The notes beneath the pieces were generated by a model, which worked only from the letters and a program-made list of their open reading frames with translations, searched no databases and was not told the DNA's origin. This document shows, piece after piece, positions 1 through 7,334 of a stretch of 23,126 bases of DNA (its first letter is position 1; the number at the start of each line of letters is the position of its first letter). Where the stretch lies: assembly GCA_048939725.1 (NCBI GenBank), contig JBHLPG010000034.1, positions 1 to 23,126 on the forward strand. The letters run 5' to 3'. The stretch is from Hodarchaeum sp048939725. GTDB lineage: Archaea > Asgardarchaeota > Heimdallarchaeia > Hodarchaeales > Hodarchaeaceae. Both the position numbers and the translations under genes were made by a program.

Positions 1-1119
1 AGAAACAACAGTACCGATCATTCTGTCATTTATTAATTCACGACCATCTAAGAGATGAATAGCTTCTAATTCCTGTAAATTTTGGTTTGCCCACGTCAAG
101 TATTCCGCAATTCGTTTTGAATATTCCTTTTTTATCAAATGGAGATCACGTAAAGCTGTTTGACGGTCTCCTAAACATAATGATATGCCAATATCTGGCT
201 GTTGGATTCGCCCACATGCATTTAAATTTGTAGCAAAAACTCTTGCATCTCTTAAAAAATTAATTTCTTCTTTATTTAGCTGGTAATCCACTTTATATAT
301 ATCATTAGGGTCGATATCATATTGTACAATTAATTCTGAAGCTAAACAGCGACATTCTTCTTCATTTAAATCATAAAAAGGTCTTATATTATCCTCCTTT
401 AAATATAAAACGTCTATTCCGTCCAAGAAGGCTCTTATTTCAAGTTCATTTTCAAAAGGCAAAAATTCAGTCTGTCTCAAAATGGAAATGATAGAACGAG
501 TTCTATCGAAAAACCAGACAGAAACATCATCAGATACCAATTTCAGCTCTTTTGCATCTTCTACAATGAGCTTATTAAGTCCAATTAATGAAGATTGTTC
601 CCCCTGATCCTGACGATCTCCAAGAGCTCCAATAATGGCTAATGGGGCTAATTTTTTATTTACTTGGCTTATCTGGATTGAAACAAAATAGGCTACACCT
701 GCGCCACTTAATTCCGTCGTTCCATTTATAGAATAGAAGTGAGGATTGAGATGATGAATATTACCTGAAAATTCGATGTTCGATGTAGGGAGATGATGAT
801 CTAGGATGAATATATCCTGAGATTGATCCCATTGTAAAAAAGCTTCAGCAACCCCCGTCCCTAGATCTGAAAAAATGACCGTACTTTTCTGAGGTAATGT
901 AGTTTTAAGATTATCCAAAGTTTCATACTCTAGACGATCAAGAATGCGAATTTGAAAGTTCAGTCCTTCTCTAGAAAGTGTTGCAGCTAGTATTGAAGCT
1001 GCTGTCAGTCCATCTGCATCTAGATGTGAAAAAACATAAATTGGGTAGTTTTTATTGGCTTTTTGGATACCTTCAGCAACTATTTGACATACCTCGAAAA
1101 AAGAGGTTTCAGTTGCCAA
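1..1119 (-). CDS. RecJ-like DHH-family nuclease (GAN type), C-terminus cut by window edge
   Basis: Single-strand-specific 5'-3' exonuclease of the DHH phosphoesterase superfamily. The archaeal form (GAN) associates with GINS/Cdc45-type replication complexes. The frame is open for 373 codons from 1119 to the window edge, so the 3' end is missing. Visible motifs, with residue 1 at 1119, are DADG around residues 34-37 (metal-binding motif I), SDLGTG around 90, the signature DHH at 107-109, GALGDRQD, and the NACGR segment that opens the DHHA1-type region. No ATG or GTG precedes motif I. The TTG at 1119 has GGAG nine bases upstream and gives the expected short N-terminus. It lies downstream of uS15 and a coiled-coil gene on the same strand, matching the uS15-RecJ linkage known in archaea. 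A Cdc45-like homologue is an alternative, but the intact DHH and DADG motifs favour an active nuclease. Confidence 0.9.
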   Translation of the reverse strand, partial: MATETSFFEVCQIVAEGIQKANKNYPIYVFSHLDADGLTAASILAATLSREGLNFQIRILDRLEYETLDNLKTTLPQKSTVIFSDLGTGVAEAFLQWDQSQDIFILDHHLPTSNIEFSGNIHHLNPHFYSINGTTELSGAGVAYFVSIQISQVNKKLAPLAIIGALGDRQDQGEQSSLIGLNKLIVEDAKELKLVSDDVSVWFFDRTRSIISILRQTEFLPFENELEIRAFLDGIDVLYLKEDNIRPFYDLNEEECRCLASELIVQYDIDPNDIYKVDYQLNKEEINFLRDARVFATNLNACGRIQQPDIGISLCLGDRQTALRDLHLIKKEYSKRIAEYLTWANQNLQELEAIHLLDGRELINDRMIGTVVS

Positions 1120-1220
1120 GACAATTGTCTCCAGTGTTTTAATCGATCTTCTAAGGCGTAAATTCTTATGTTTTCTTAAATATAGAGCTCTTATGCTCTT
1201 TAAAAATATATGAGGCCAGT

Positions 1221-2126
1221 TTATATTAGCCCTTTATCAATTAACGTGCGGAACTCCTCAAAGGATAACTTTCGGCCTTCCTCGAACTTTTTCCTTGCAT
1301 CTTCGGTTTTTTCCTCAATCTTTTCCCGACGCTGAGCATCTTGTTGAGCGCGGAATTTTTGCTTATTTTTATTAATTTCCTGACGAAGATGGCTTATCTC
1401 CCGAATATAACTCAAATATTCATTATGAATTGAATTTGCTTGTTCTTTCGATTCTAAAAATTGTGCATGTAGCTCATCTGCTTGTTTTCGCAGAATATCA
1501 GCATTTTTAAAAGCTTGTATCATTGTTTTATGATGAAATCTGCTTTCACGGGCTTGAGAACGTAGTTCATTTTCAAGCCCTCTGAACCGAGCTTTTAATA
1601 CATTAATTCGACTTTGTATCGTCTTAAGATCGCGAGCAACTACATCTGTTTCATGAACTTCACGGAATTTTTGTTCAAGTCTGGCGATTTTTTCGACAAT
1701 GTCTCTTTCTTCTGCAATTGAGAGATTAGAGGTTGTTTGGATTTTCCATTCTAATTCCTGAATGCTACGACGAATCTTCCTAGCTGATAGATCCGATCGT
1801 TTTTTTGGTGGATCTTTTTTCTCTTGGATCCCATTTAATTGTTTATCTAATCTCTTAGCTTGTTCCTCAAATCCTTCAACTTCTTTAAGTAATAACAATT
1901 TTTTTTCTTTTATTTTGGAAATGGCATCATTACAATTATCCCTTTTTTCACGTTCTTCTTTTGCAGTTTTAATAAGTTCCTTTACTTGTTCGTTCAAGAG
2001 GTTCCGCTTATTAGCTATAGAGGTAACTTTTCGATTAAATCCTTCCCTCTGTTGTTTGATATCCCGAGCTAAAGCCTCCATATTAGAGATCTTAAGAAGA
2101 AGTGATTCGATATCCTGTTCTGACAA
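1221..2126 (-). CDS. Archaeal coiled-coil protein, COG1340 type (Bfr1-like)
   Basis: This 301-residue, very charged protein is predicted to be almost entirely coiled coil, with long runs of Lys/Glu/Arg/Gln in heptad-like spacing and a break near residues 103-112 (DPPKKRSDLS). It ends in LSFEEFRTLIDKGLI, which looks like the short conserved C-terminal box of the archaeal COG1340 family. From memory, that family is related to eukaryotic Bfr1, an mRNP and polysome-associated protein; this link is not tested here. The start is TTG at 2126. The nearby upstream ATG is in another frame, and an in-frame TGA precedes it. The gene sits between uS15 and the GAN nuclease, about 100 bases from each, so a shared transcript is likely. 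No enzymatic motif is visible. A role near ribosomes or mRNA is inferred only from position and the Bfr1 resemblance. Confidence 0.75.
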   Translation of the reverse strand: MSEQDIESLLLKISNMEALARDIKQQREGFNRKVTSIANKRNLLNEQVKELIKTAKEEREKRDNCNDAISKIKEKKLLLLKEVEGFEEQAKRLDKQLNGIQEKKDPPKKRSDLSARKIRRSIQELEWKIQTTSNLSIAEERDIVEKIARLEQKFREVHETDVVARDLKTIQSRINVLKARFRGLENELRSQARESRFHHKTMIQAFKNADILRKQADELHAQFLESKEQANSIHNEYLSYIREISHLRQEINKNKQKFRAQQDAQRREKIEEKTEDARKKFEEGRKLSFEEFRTLIDKGLI

Positions 2127-2266
2127 GGGAGAACCTTCGATTCATTTTTAAGAGTATTTACCGGTTGTATTGCTTAATAATGTCTATTTATCGTTTCTCT
2201 AGTTCAGTGTTTATTATCAATTAGCTAATAATACTATTCTAGTTCATTTTGAAAGGCAGAAAATAA

Positions 2267-2725
2267 CTATCTTAAATAAAGTGTCGCGTTAGATGGCTCA
2301 TATTTAAACTCAGGTTCAAATATGCCTTTTTTTCGATAATATTTTACTAGACGTCTTATCTTAGATTCTATAAGTTGAAGCCCACGTCTTGAGTGCTTAT
2401 CTTTTTTATTTCCACTATCTAGATGTTTCCGTAGGTTCGACGCACGCCGGACGAGATTCAGAAAATCCTCTGGCATTTTTGGCCCTATATCATTTTCAGT
2501 CATGATTTTTGTGATTGATTTTCCAGTTATCTTCTTGGCACTTGGGATAGCATAGGAATCTCGAAGAATTAATCCTATCTGTGAGGAACCCAAGCCTTCT
2601 TTAGCTTTTTCTATAACTAGGTTTTCAATTTCTTCAGATGTATAGGAAACCCATTCTGGTGTCTTCCTCCATATTGGTCTTGTAGATCCGCTTTTCCCTT
2701 TTCGTCTTGCATGCATTCTTGCCAT
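2267..2725 (-). CDS. rps15: 30S ribosomal protein uS15
   Basis: Small-subunit protein that binds the central domain of 16S rRNA. The 152 residues match the usual archaeal/eukaryotic length. They show the archaeal N-terminal extension (MARMHARRKGKSGSTRP), the segment around SSQIGLILRDSYAIP, and the C-terminal four-helix core with RGLQLIESKIRRLVKYYRKKG. The ATG at 2725 is preceded by a GGTGA Shine-Dalgarno on the same strand. The gene is divergent from the ITPase gene across 138 bases and heads a minus-strand cluster with the coiled-coil protein and the RecJ-like nuclease. Nothing is unusual in the sequence. Confidence 0.97.
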   Translation of the reverse strand: MARMHARRKGKSGSTRPIWRKTPEWVSYTSEEIENLVIEKAKEGLGSSQIGLILRDSYAIPSAKKITGKSITKIMTENDIGPKMPEDFLNLVRRASNLRKHLDSGNKKDKHSRRGLQLIESKIRRLVKYYRKKGIFEPEFKYEPSNATLYLR

Positions 2726-2863
2726 TTACCACTTCACCAATAGAAATGACTCATAAGCCTACTTTACAAGGTAGTTTAAGGTTTAACTTCTAATAGCAGT
2801 TATTTTACGGAGAATTTGAATGATTCATAAATCTTATTTCATCACTCATAATCATAAATTTTT

Positions 2864-3451
2864 ATGCATACCTCGAAAAGAAATCCAGAAATATTCTTCG
2901 TGACAAGTAATCTACATAAATACAATGAGATAAATACAATATTCAAGCAATATACTTCAATTCAGCTTAGATTACATCAAACAAACCTAGTAGAAATCCA
3001 ATCATCAGATTTAGAAGAAATTGCGATATTTTCCTTAAAAAAGTGTGCTGAAACAATTAAGCATGAATATATTTTTGTAGAAGATTCAGGTCTATTTATC
3101 AAGGAACTGAATGGATTTCCAGGTCCATATTCAGCCTATATCTTCAGAACACTAGGCCTAAAAGGGATTCTAACTCTGATGGAGAAATTTAAGAATCGAG
3201 AAGCTTACTTTCAATCTAGTATTGCCTTAAAAATTAGGGATGATATTAAGGTTTTCTCAGAACGAGTGCAAGGTGCAATATCTTTGAGAATATCTGATTC
3301 GGGATGGGGCTATGATCCAATTTTTATCCCCAAATTTGATGGTATCTTAACCTATGGTGAACTAGGTTTCAAAAAAAATATGTTTTCACATCGATTTCGT
3401 GCAACACTGGGATTAATCAACTTTCTTAAAATTCACTTTGAGGTGAATTAA
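2864..3451 (+). CDS. Non-canonical purine NTP pyrophosphatase (XTP/dITP diphosphatase)
   Basis: House-cleaning enzyme (RdgB/HAM1/ITPA family) that hydrolyses ITP, dITP and XTP to the monophosphate and pyrophosphate, keeping deaminated purines out of nucleic acids. In 195 residues the family signatures appear in order: FVTSNLHKYNEI at 12-23, VEDSGLFIKELNGFPGPYSAY at 72-92 with the catalytic acidic pair, SGWGYDPIF at 146-154, and the nucleotide-binding FSHR at 174-177. The start is the ATG at 2864. No Shine-Dalgarno is obvious, and an AT-rich element around 2829-2839 would fit a leaderless transcript. The last codons (3440-3446) contain a GAGGTGA that appears to serve the next gene. Confidence 0.95.
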   Translation: MHTSKRNPEIFFVTSNLHKYNEINTIFKQYTSIQLRLHQTNLVEIQSSDLEEIAIFSLKKCAETIKHEYIFVEDSGLFIKELNGFPGPYSAYIFRTLGLKGILTLMEKFKNREAYFQSSIALKIRDDIKVFSERVQGAISLRISDSGWGYDPIFIPKFDGILTYGELGFKKNMFSHRFRATLGLINFLKIHFEVN

Positions 3452-4174
3452 ATATCTTTCTTTGAGTCACCAAATCAAGTTGTATCAACTTTAAAGAAAG
3501 CATATTGTGATTTAATTTATTTATTGGATCGAAATTATCCAAAAAAAAGTGCTTTGATTTTTGTGGCAAATCATTATACACTGGATAAAAAACTGAGAAA
3601 TATCCTGAACCGGGCAGCTCTCCCATTAAGTATGGTACAAGTGATTAAAAATAACCAAATTAGAGAATATGATTCAATAAAGGGAAAAGTGTTCCATATT
3701 GACGCCTACAATCAACTCACAACATTTTATTCCTTTAAAAGTAATGACATGCTAATAATATGTCGAGATGGATTTCTGAGGGATATTTTTTCTTCATTGC
3801 ATACGAAACGGGATTTACGGATTGATCGAGAGCTTTTAATCCCATATTTTAAATCAGTACAAAAGTTAGAACCAAAAAGTGTTCATTTCTACTTTGATAA
3901 GCAGATAAGCTTCAGTAATGAACATGCAAAATTAGCTTATGCATTATTCCAAGAGTTTGATCTATTGGGTTCATGTGAGACCTACGAATCCGTCGATTGG
4001 TATCTAAAAAAACAAACCAAGGAAATAGTTTTAACTCATGATTCGACAATATTAACATTCGCCCCATATTGTTTTGACTTTTTCTCATGGTTTCTTGAGA
4101 TGATGTCCCCATCCACTCTCTCTCAAAGAATCATTGTTGATTTCTTGAATATTACATGTAGTAATCCCTTATGA
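3452..4174 (+). CDS. DUF434 (COG2454) protein, probable AUA start
   Basis: Archaeal protein of unknown biochemical function. The recognisable DUF434 core reads DLIYLLDRNYPKKSALIFVANHY, followed by a VFHIDAYNQLTT segment and ICRDGFLRD. The C-terminal third contains VDWYLKK and LTHDSTIL, resembling the PIN/NYN-like tail of the family. The first canonical start in frame is TTG at 3524. Starting there would remove most of the conserved DLIYLL helix and leave no close Shine-Dalgarno. Upstream the frame stays open to the rdgB stop at 3449-3451. The codon right after that stop is ATA (3452), five bases downstream of a perfect GAGGTGA at 3440-3446, so I place the start there. It is in the same frame as rdgB, with no gap, implying translational coupling. 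If AUA is not used, the gene is 3524-4174 (216 residues). Function is not inferred. Confidence 0.75.
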   Translation: MSFFESPNQVVSTLKKAYCDLIYLLDRNYPKKSALIFVANHYTLDKKLRNILNRAALPLSMVQVIKNNQIREYDSIKGKVFHIDAYNQLTTFYSFKSNDMLIICRDGFLRDIFSSLHTKRDLRIDRELLIPYFKSVQKLEPKSVHFYFDKQISFSNEHAKLAYALFQEFDLLGSCETYESVDWYLKKQTKEIVLTHDSTILTFAPYCFDFFSWFLEMMSPSTLSQRIIVDFLNITCSNPL

Positions 4175-4248
4175 ACACTTAGGTCTTGTTATCTGTCATG
4201 GTAATAAATTCTTAAGGTTCCTTGTCAACTTAAATCCGAATCCGAAAA

Positions 4249-4257
4249 TTTATAAAA
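4249..4257 (+). promoter_or_regulatory. Archaeal promoter (BRE/TATA) for tRNA-Trp
   Basis: TTTATAAAA preceded by a purine-rich CCGAAAA that fits a TFB recognition element. It lies about 55 bases before the mature tRNA-Trp 5' end, which allows a start site about 26 bases downstream plus a short 5' leader for RNase P. It is the clearest TATA box in the window. Confidence 0.6.
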
Positions 4258-4309
4258 AGGAACTCCCTCTTCCTCCTATTGACTATTAAGATTCCAGTAG
4301 TCATTCATT

Positions 4310-4508
4310 GGGGACGTAGCGAAGCTAGTGGTTCCGCTAGCTTCTAGCGGGACCGGACAAGTATCGCGCCGGGCTCCAGAACCCCCTGTGAACTCCACTG
4401 GGTTAACTGAAACTCATGATGAAGTTCTGGAAAAATGAGGAAACTCGGTGTCACCTATGCAGGTTGCAAGGTGTCCGAACATCGCCGGTTCAAATCCGGC
4501 CGTCCCCA
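4310..4508 (+). tRNA. tRNA-Trp (anticodon CCA), two introns
   Basis: The acceptor stem is GGGGACG/CGTCCCC (4310-4316 with 4501-4507) with discriminator A4508. The D-stem is GCGA/TCGC, the anticodon loop CTCCAG with CCA at 4376-4378, and the T-arm GCCGG-TTCAAAT-CCGGC. CCA is not encoded. The 199-base gene shrinks to 74 if two introns are removed. Intron 1 (about 4329-4360, 32 bases) lies in the D-loop; removing it leaves AGCTAGGTA, a normal D-loop. It contains an 11-bp hairpin with a CTT loop (4330-4354). Intron 2 (about 4380-4472, 93 bases, one-base uncertainty) is at canonical position 37/38 and holds C/D-box motifs. The remade anticodon stem has a G31-U39 pair and one C27-A43 mismatch. The bulge-helix-bulge pairs could not be fully drawn, so exact ends are inferred. 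Confidence 0.9.
4380..4472 (+). ncRNA. tRNA-Trp intron with C/D-box 2'-O-methylation guide
   Basis: This intron contains CTGA (4407-4410, D-type box), ATGATGA (4416-4422, C box), then GTTCTGGA (4424-4431), which is complementary to TCCAGAAC across the anticodon loop and intron start (4375-4382). An ATGA at 4435-4438 could act as a degenerate D box. Counting five guide bases upstream from it reaches the G that pairs with C34. In Haloferax volcanii the tRNA-Trp intron is a known C/D RNA guiding Cm34 and Um39. No guide for U39 was found here. The 3' part forms a hairpin (CACCT...AGGTG). Box assignment is by eye. Confidence 0.65.
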
Positions 4509-4831
4509 AATTTATCGTCTAACTTTCAGATTTAAGCTTTTCAATTGAGATTAAATTTTTTAGAGATAATCACTCTTATTAGTGTTCTTAGCTGTTGGTA
4601 ACACCCGTTAAGTATCCTAGGAGGATTAAATCAGTTTTCTTTACAAAACACCTAGAATTCCTTCCATTACACAGATAAACCACCTATGAAAAATGCCAAA
4701 AATAGAAGTAAGATGGTTCTAACTGATATAATGAACTGGGAATGAATAAAAAATAATTAATTACGCTGTTAGGACTCATCAACAACAAAAAAAAAGAGTA
4801 ATACTTGATTATTATGAGGAAGTGAATTCAA
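4509..4831. other. Intergenic region between tRNA-Trp and P1
   Basis: No gene was seen. A six-T run at 4556-4561 may help end the tRNA transcript. AGGAGG near 4618 is not followed by a start codon in range. AT-rich stretches near 4745-4765 could hold the P1 promoter. The P1 Shine-Dalgarno (GAGGAAGTGA) lies just before 4832. Confidence 0.5.
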
Positions 4832-5143
4832 TTGGAATATCTACATGCTGCTCTCGTTCTACACTCATCAGGCAAAAAAATTACCGAAAAGGGAATTGAT
4901 TCGATCATTAAAGCTGCTGGTGGAAAACCAGATGAGGCCAAAATCAAAGGGCTTGTAGCGACATTAACATCAATAGACATTGATGAAGCCATTAAAGGGG
5001 CTTCTTTAATGCCAGCTGCAATTCCAGGTGTTTCAAGTACAGGTGAATCTGCCAAAGATGTGAAAGCTGGGAAAACTGAGGAAGTAGAAGAAGAGAAAGA
5101 AGAAGAGGGTGATGATCTAGGTTTATCCTCACTATTTGGATAA
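4832..5143 (+). CDS. rpl12: 50S ribosomal protein P1 (archaeal L12 stalk protein)
   Basis: Lateral-stalk protein that, as dimers on uL10, recruits and activates translational GTPases. The 103 residues show the N-terminal helical dimerisation domain beginning MEYLHAALVLHSSGKKITEKGI, an alanine/acidic hinge, a long Glu-rich linker, and the conserved C-terminal peptide DDLGLSSLFG that contacts EF-2/EF-1A. The start is TTG at 4832 with GAGGAAGTGA upstream; the nearest upstream ATG runs into a stop after three codons. The gene is alone here, without the usual uL11-uL1-uL10 neighbours, and is flanked by two tRNA genes. Confidence 0.95.
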   Translation: MEYLHAALVLHSSGKKITEKGIDSIIKAAGGKPDEAKIKGLVATLTSIDIDEAIKGASLMPAAIPGVSSTGESAKDVKAGKTEEVEEEKEEEGDDLGLSSLFG

Positions 5144-5387
5144 AAATATCTTCTTTTGATAGCAGATATTAACTTATATTTCTCTTCTTATTTTCATTCG
5201 TTAGAGTCCCTAAGATCAAACCACTATCGTTCGATTGGTACAGGAAAAATGCTCTTTAGAGAGAAATAGGTTCATACTGTTTCTATTCGAATTGTTTAAA
5301 AAATAAAATTATAGTGACTAGATGGATATAAGAGATAGTATTATATGCCCCTTCCTCTAAAAAAATTATTTCCTACCCCTAAAAATC

Positions 5388-5492
5388 GGGCCAGTGGTGA
5401 AGCTGGTATCACGCCGTCTTCGCAAGGCGGAGATCCCATGGGATTCACCCTTGGATGACCATATAACCCGAGTTCGAGTCTCGGCTGGTCCA
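5388..5492 (+). tRNA. tRNA-Ala (anticodon CGC) with intron in the variable loop
   Basis: The acceptor stem is GGGCCAG/CTGGTCC with the G3-U70 pair that marks alanine tRNAs, and discriminator A5492. The D-arm is GTGA-AGCTGGTA-TCAC. The anticodon arm is CCGTC-TTCGCAA-GGCGG with CGC at 5421-5423, and the T-arm is CCGAG-TTCGAGT-CTCGG. Between the anticodon stem and the T-stem there are 37 bases instead of 5, so a 32-base intron (about 5436-5467, ends ambiguous because of repeated C) lies at the variable-loop/T-stem junction. Removing it gives a standard 73-base tRNA. The intron start contains a self-complementary ATCCCATGGGAT. CCA is not encoded. Confidence 0.93.
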
Positions 5493-5542
5493 CTAATATC
5501 AATGAGGATAATACTTTAAAAGATAATACTTCAAAAAAGCTC

Positions 5543-6646
5543 TTGGAAAATACAATGTCAGTCCAGGAAACAATGACGAAAGATAAGCTAATTACTCAAA
5601 CAAAGAATGAATTTCATAAAGCAGGCTATTCTTTATGGAATGTGAATTTCCAATCTAGTGCATTTGATTTCATCGCAAGAAAAGATGATCTAGTGAGTGA
5701 GAAATCAAATCAGCAAAAAATCATCACGAAAGTTGTAGTTGATTTAGACTTTTTTAAGAAACAAAATTCCATTGATCTCCAGTTGATCTCAAAACTTATC
5801 TCTGGGTTTCCCTTATTAATATCACATTCTGCAACCCAAAAGCACATCAAGAAAGGAACATTATATCGGAGGCATAATATATCTGCAATCTCATTGAAAA
5901 CGTTACAAATGTTTCTTCAATATGAAAAAGGTTTAGAATCAGCAAAGATCTCAAAATTTACCCATCGGGGAGGTATTTATGTCAATCTTTCTAAAGAAGA
6001 ATTTAAAACACGTAGAAGACAATTACAGCTAGATATGACCATCCTTGCGAAAAAAGTTGGGATATCACGGCAATCACTTTATAAATATGAAAAAGGGGAG
6101 AGTTTTCCTAAAACCAAGTACTTCAAAATATTGTGCAAAATCTTAGGTAATAACTTAGATGTTCCTATTGATATTCTTGAAAATCAGTTCAAAGATATTT
6201 GTCAGCAAACATTAGAAGATTATAAGAAACCACGATCTCAATTACAGAAGGAAATTACTAATTACTTAGCAGATAAAGAATTTGACGTTCTTTGGTTCAA
6301 ATCTGAGCCTTTTGATGGGCTTTCGAAACCAATTACCTCCGATCCATCTTCTAAGGATCCAGTAGACACAATATATCCAGTGATCACGGGAGTAACATCA
6401 TCAAATGATGAAGATGACTCAGATAGATTATTGCTTATCAATAGTCTTTCAAAATTTCTACAAAAAAAGGCGATTTGGTTTTTAGATGACGATTATGACC
6501 TTAAAACTATTGGCTCTTCTCAACATGTTCAGCAATTAACTATGATCAATATCTCAGATCTTGAGGGTATGGGTCATATTGACTTTAAAAACATGTTAAA
6601 TGAGAAAAAAAAACCAAAAATTCAAGGAAATCTAAAAACTAATTGA
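5543..6646 (+). CDS. COG1395-family archaeal HTH transcriptional regulator
   Basis: Putative DNA-binding regulator of a widespread archaeal family whose targets are unknown. The 367 residues contain an N-terminal restriction-nuclease-like alpha/beta domain (around 15-125; segments SSAFDFIARKDD and FPLLISHSAT) and a central Cro/C1-type helix-turn-helix (about 155-205). The HTH recognition region is LAKKVGISRQSLYKYEKG, flanked by basic RRRQLQ. A C-terminal domain with an acidic, Asp-rich linker follows (about 280-300). The TTG at 5543 is the longest start. ATG at 5573 has AGGA just upstream and is a good alternative that would drop ten poorly conserved residues. The gene begins 50 bases after tRNA-Ala. 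The basic tail (EKKKKPKIQGNLK) looks ordinary. Confidence 0.85.
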   Translation: MENTMSVQETMTKDKLITQTKNEFHKAGYSLWNVNFQSSAFDFIARKDDLVSEKSNQQKIITKVVVDLDFFKKQNSIDLQLISKLISGFPLLISHSATQKHIKKGTLYRRHNISAISLKTLQMFLQYEKGLESAKISKFTHRGGIYVNLSKEEFKTRRRQLQLDMTILAKKVGISRQSLYKYEKGESFPKTKYFKILCKILGNNLDVPIDILENQFKDICQQTLEDYKKPRSQLQKEITNYLADKEFDVLWFKSEPFDGLSKPITSDPSSKDPVDTIYPVITGVTSSNDEDDSDRLLLINSLSKFLQKKAIWFLDDDYDLKTIGSSQHVQQLTMINISDLEGMGHIDFKNMLNEKKKPKIQGNLKTN

Positions 6647-6858
6647 AAATTTCAATATACTTTGATTTCGAAAAGAAATTAAAACCGACTCATTGCTCCC
6701 CTTCCTGTATATTAATTTAGAGTATTACCTTCTAAAGTCACAATAACTACAAATCAGTCTCGAACAGACTTCAATCTTGATATGGACGACCATTCAGCTT
6801 AGAAAAAGAGAATTAAATTAAAAAATGTAGAATCGAAGATAACTTAGAGGTTAATTAG

Positions 6859-7314
6859 ATGTCAAAAAAGCAACCTGATAGAGAAAAAGGTTATTCTCCT
6901 CGCCTTCCTTGGATTCCTGGTTTTAAAAGACCTACAATCGATTTTAGGGTTCCTGATATTGAACTCCCTTATGAGGCTCCTCACAAATATATCCTTGCCT
7001 TCATACTCCTTGTCACAGTATTCATTTTAGCTGGAGGACTTTATAATCTTACAGAACAACCATTACCAATGGGACAAACTGCCACTCAACTTGTACCTGT
7101 TTTCAAATCAACAAGTGAACAATTCTTGGTCGAATCTCTTATTGCTGGATTATTTTTCGGAATAGGTTCAGGAGGCCTTTATTTAATTCACTACTCCACA
7201 CGGTTCGCTTATGATGTTCGAACTTCCATTACATTATTAATCTTGGGAATTGTTATTACTGCTATTGCAGCAGTAGGTACTATTGTGATGTACGACTACA
7301 AAACTGGTGCATAA
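6859..7314 (+). CDS. OSTC/DC2-like (Ost3/Ost6 membrane-domain) oligosaccharyltransferase subunit
   Basis: Predicted accessory membrane subunit of the N-glycosylation oligosaccharyltransferase. The 151 residues have three transmembrane helices (about 44-63, 90-111 and 122-145). The cytoplasmic N-terminus carries IDFRVPDIELPYEAPHKY. The short loop after helix 1 reads GGLYNLTEQPLPMG, and a segment STSEQFLVESLIAGLFFGIGSGGL leads into helix 2. Order, length and motif spacing closely follow human OSTC (149 residues), where helix 1 ends in a GGIIYD...EPPS loop and helix 2 is preceded by NGQYIMEGL. The thioredoxin domain of full Ost3/Ost6 is absent. The ATG has GAGGT eight bases upstream. tRNA-Ser starts 20 bases after the stop, so co-transcription is possible. 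The assignment rests on remembered alignment and should be confirmed by profile search. Confidence 0.75.
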   Translation: MSKKQPDREKGYSPRLPWIPGFKRPTIDFRVPDIELPYEAPHKYILAFILLVTVFILAGGLYNLTEQPLPMGQTATQLVPVFKSTSEQFLVESLIAGLFFGIGSGGLYLIHYSTRFAYDVRTSITLLILGIVITAIAAVGTIVMYDYKTGA

Positions 7315-7334
7315 GATCTTTAACTATCCATTTT

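Noticed and set aside
1762..2151. 129-codon plus-strand frame antisense to the coiled-coil gene
   Set aside because: Its Phe/Ser/Leu-rich sequence is what the complement of Lys/Glu-rich coiled-coil codons gives; the minus-strand protein has a recognised family pattern.
4310..4508. Reading the long tRNA-Trp gene as a tRNA pseudogene
   Set aside because: All stems except one mismatch are intact after removing two inserts, the promoter is strong, and the intron guide matches the anticodon loop.
4612..4640. AGGAGG motif near 4618 as start of a leader peptide
   Set aside because: No ATG, GTG or TTG follows at a usable distance.
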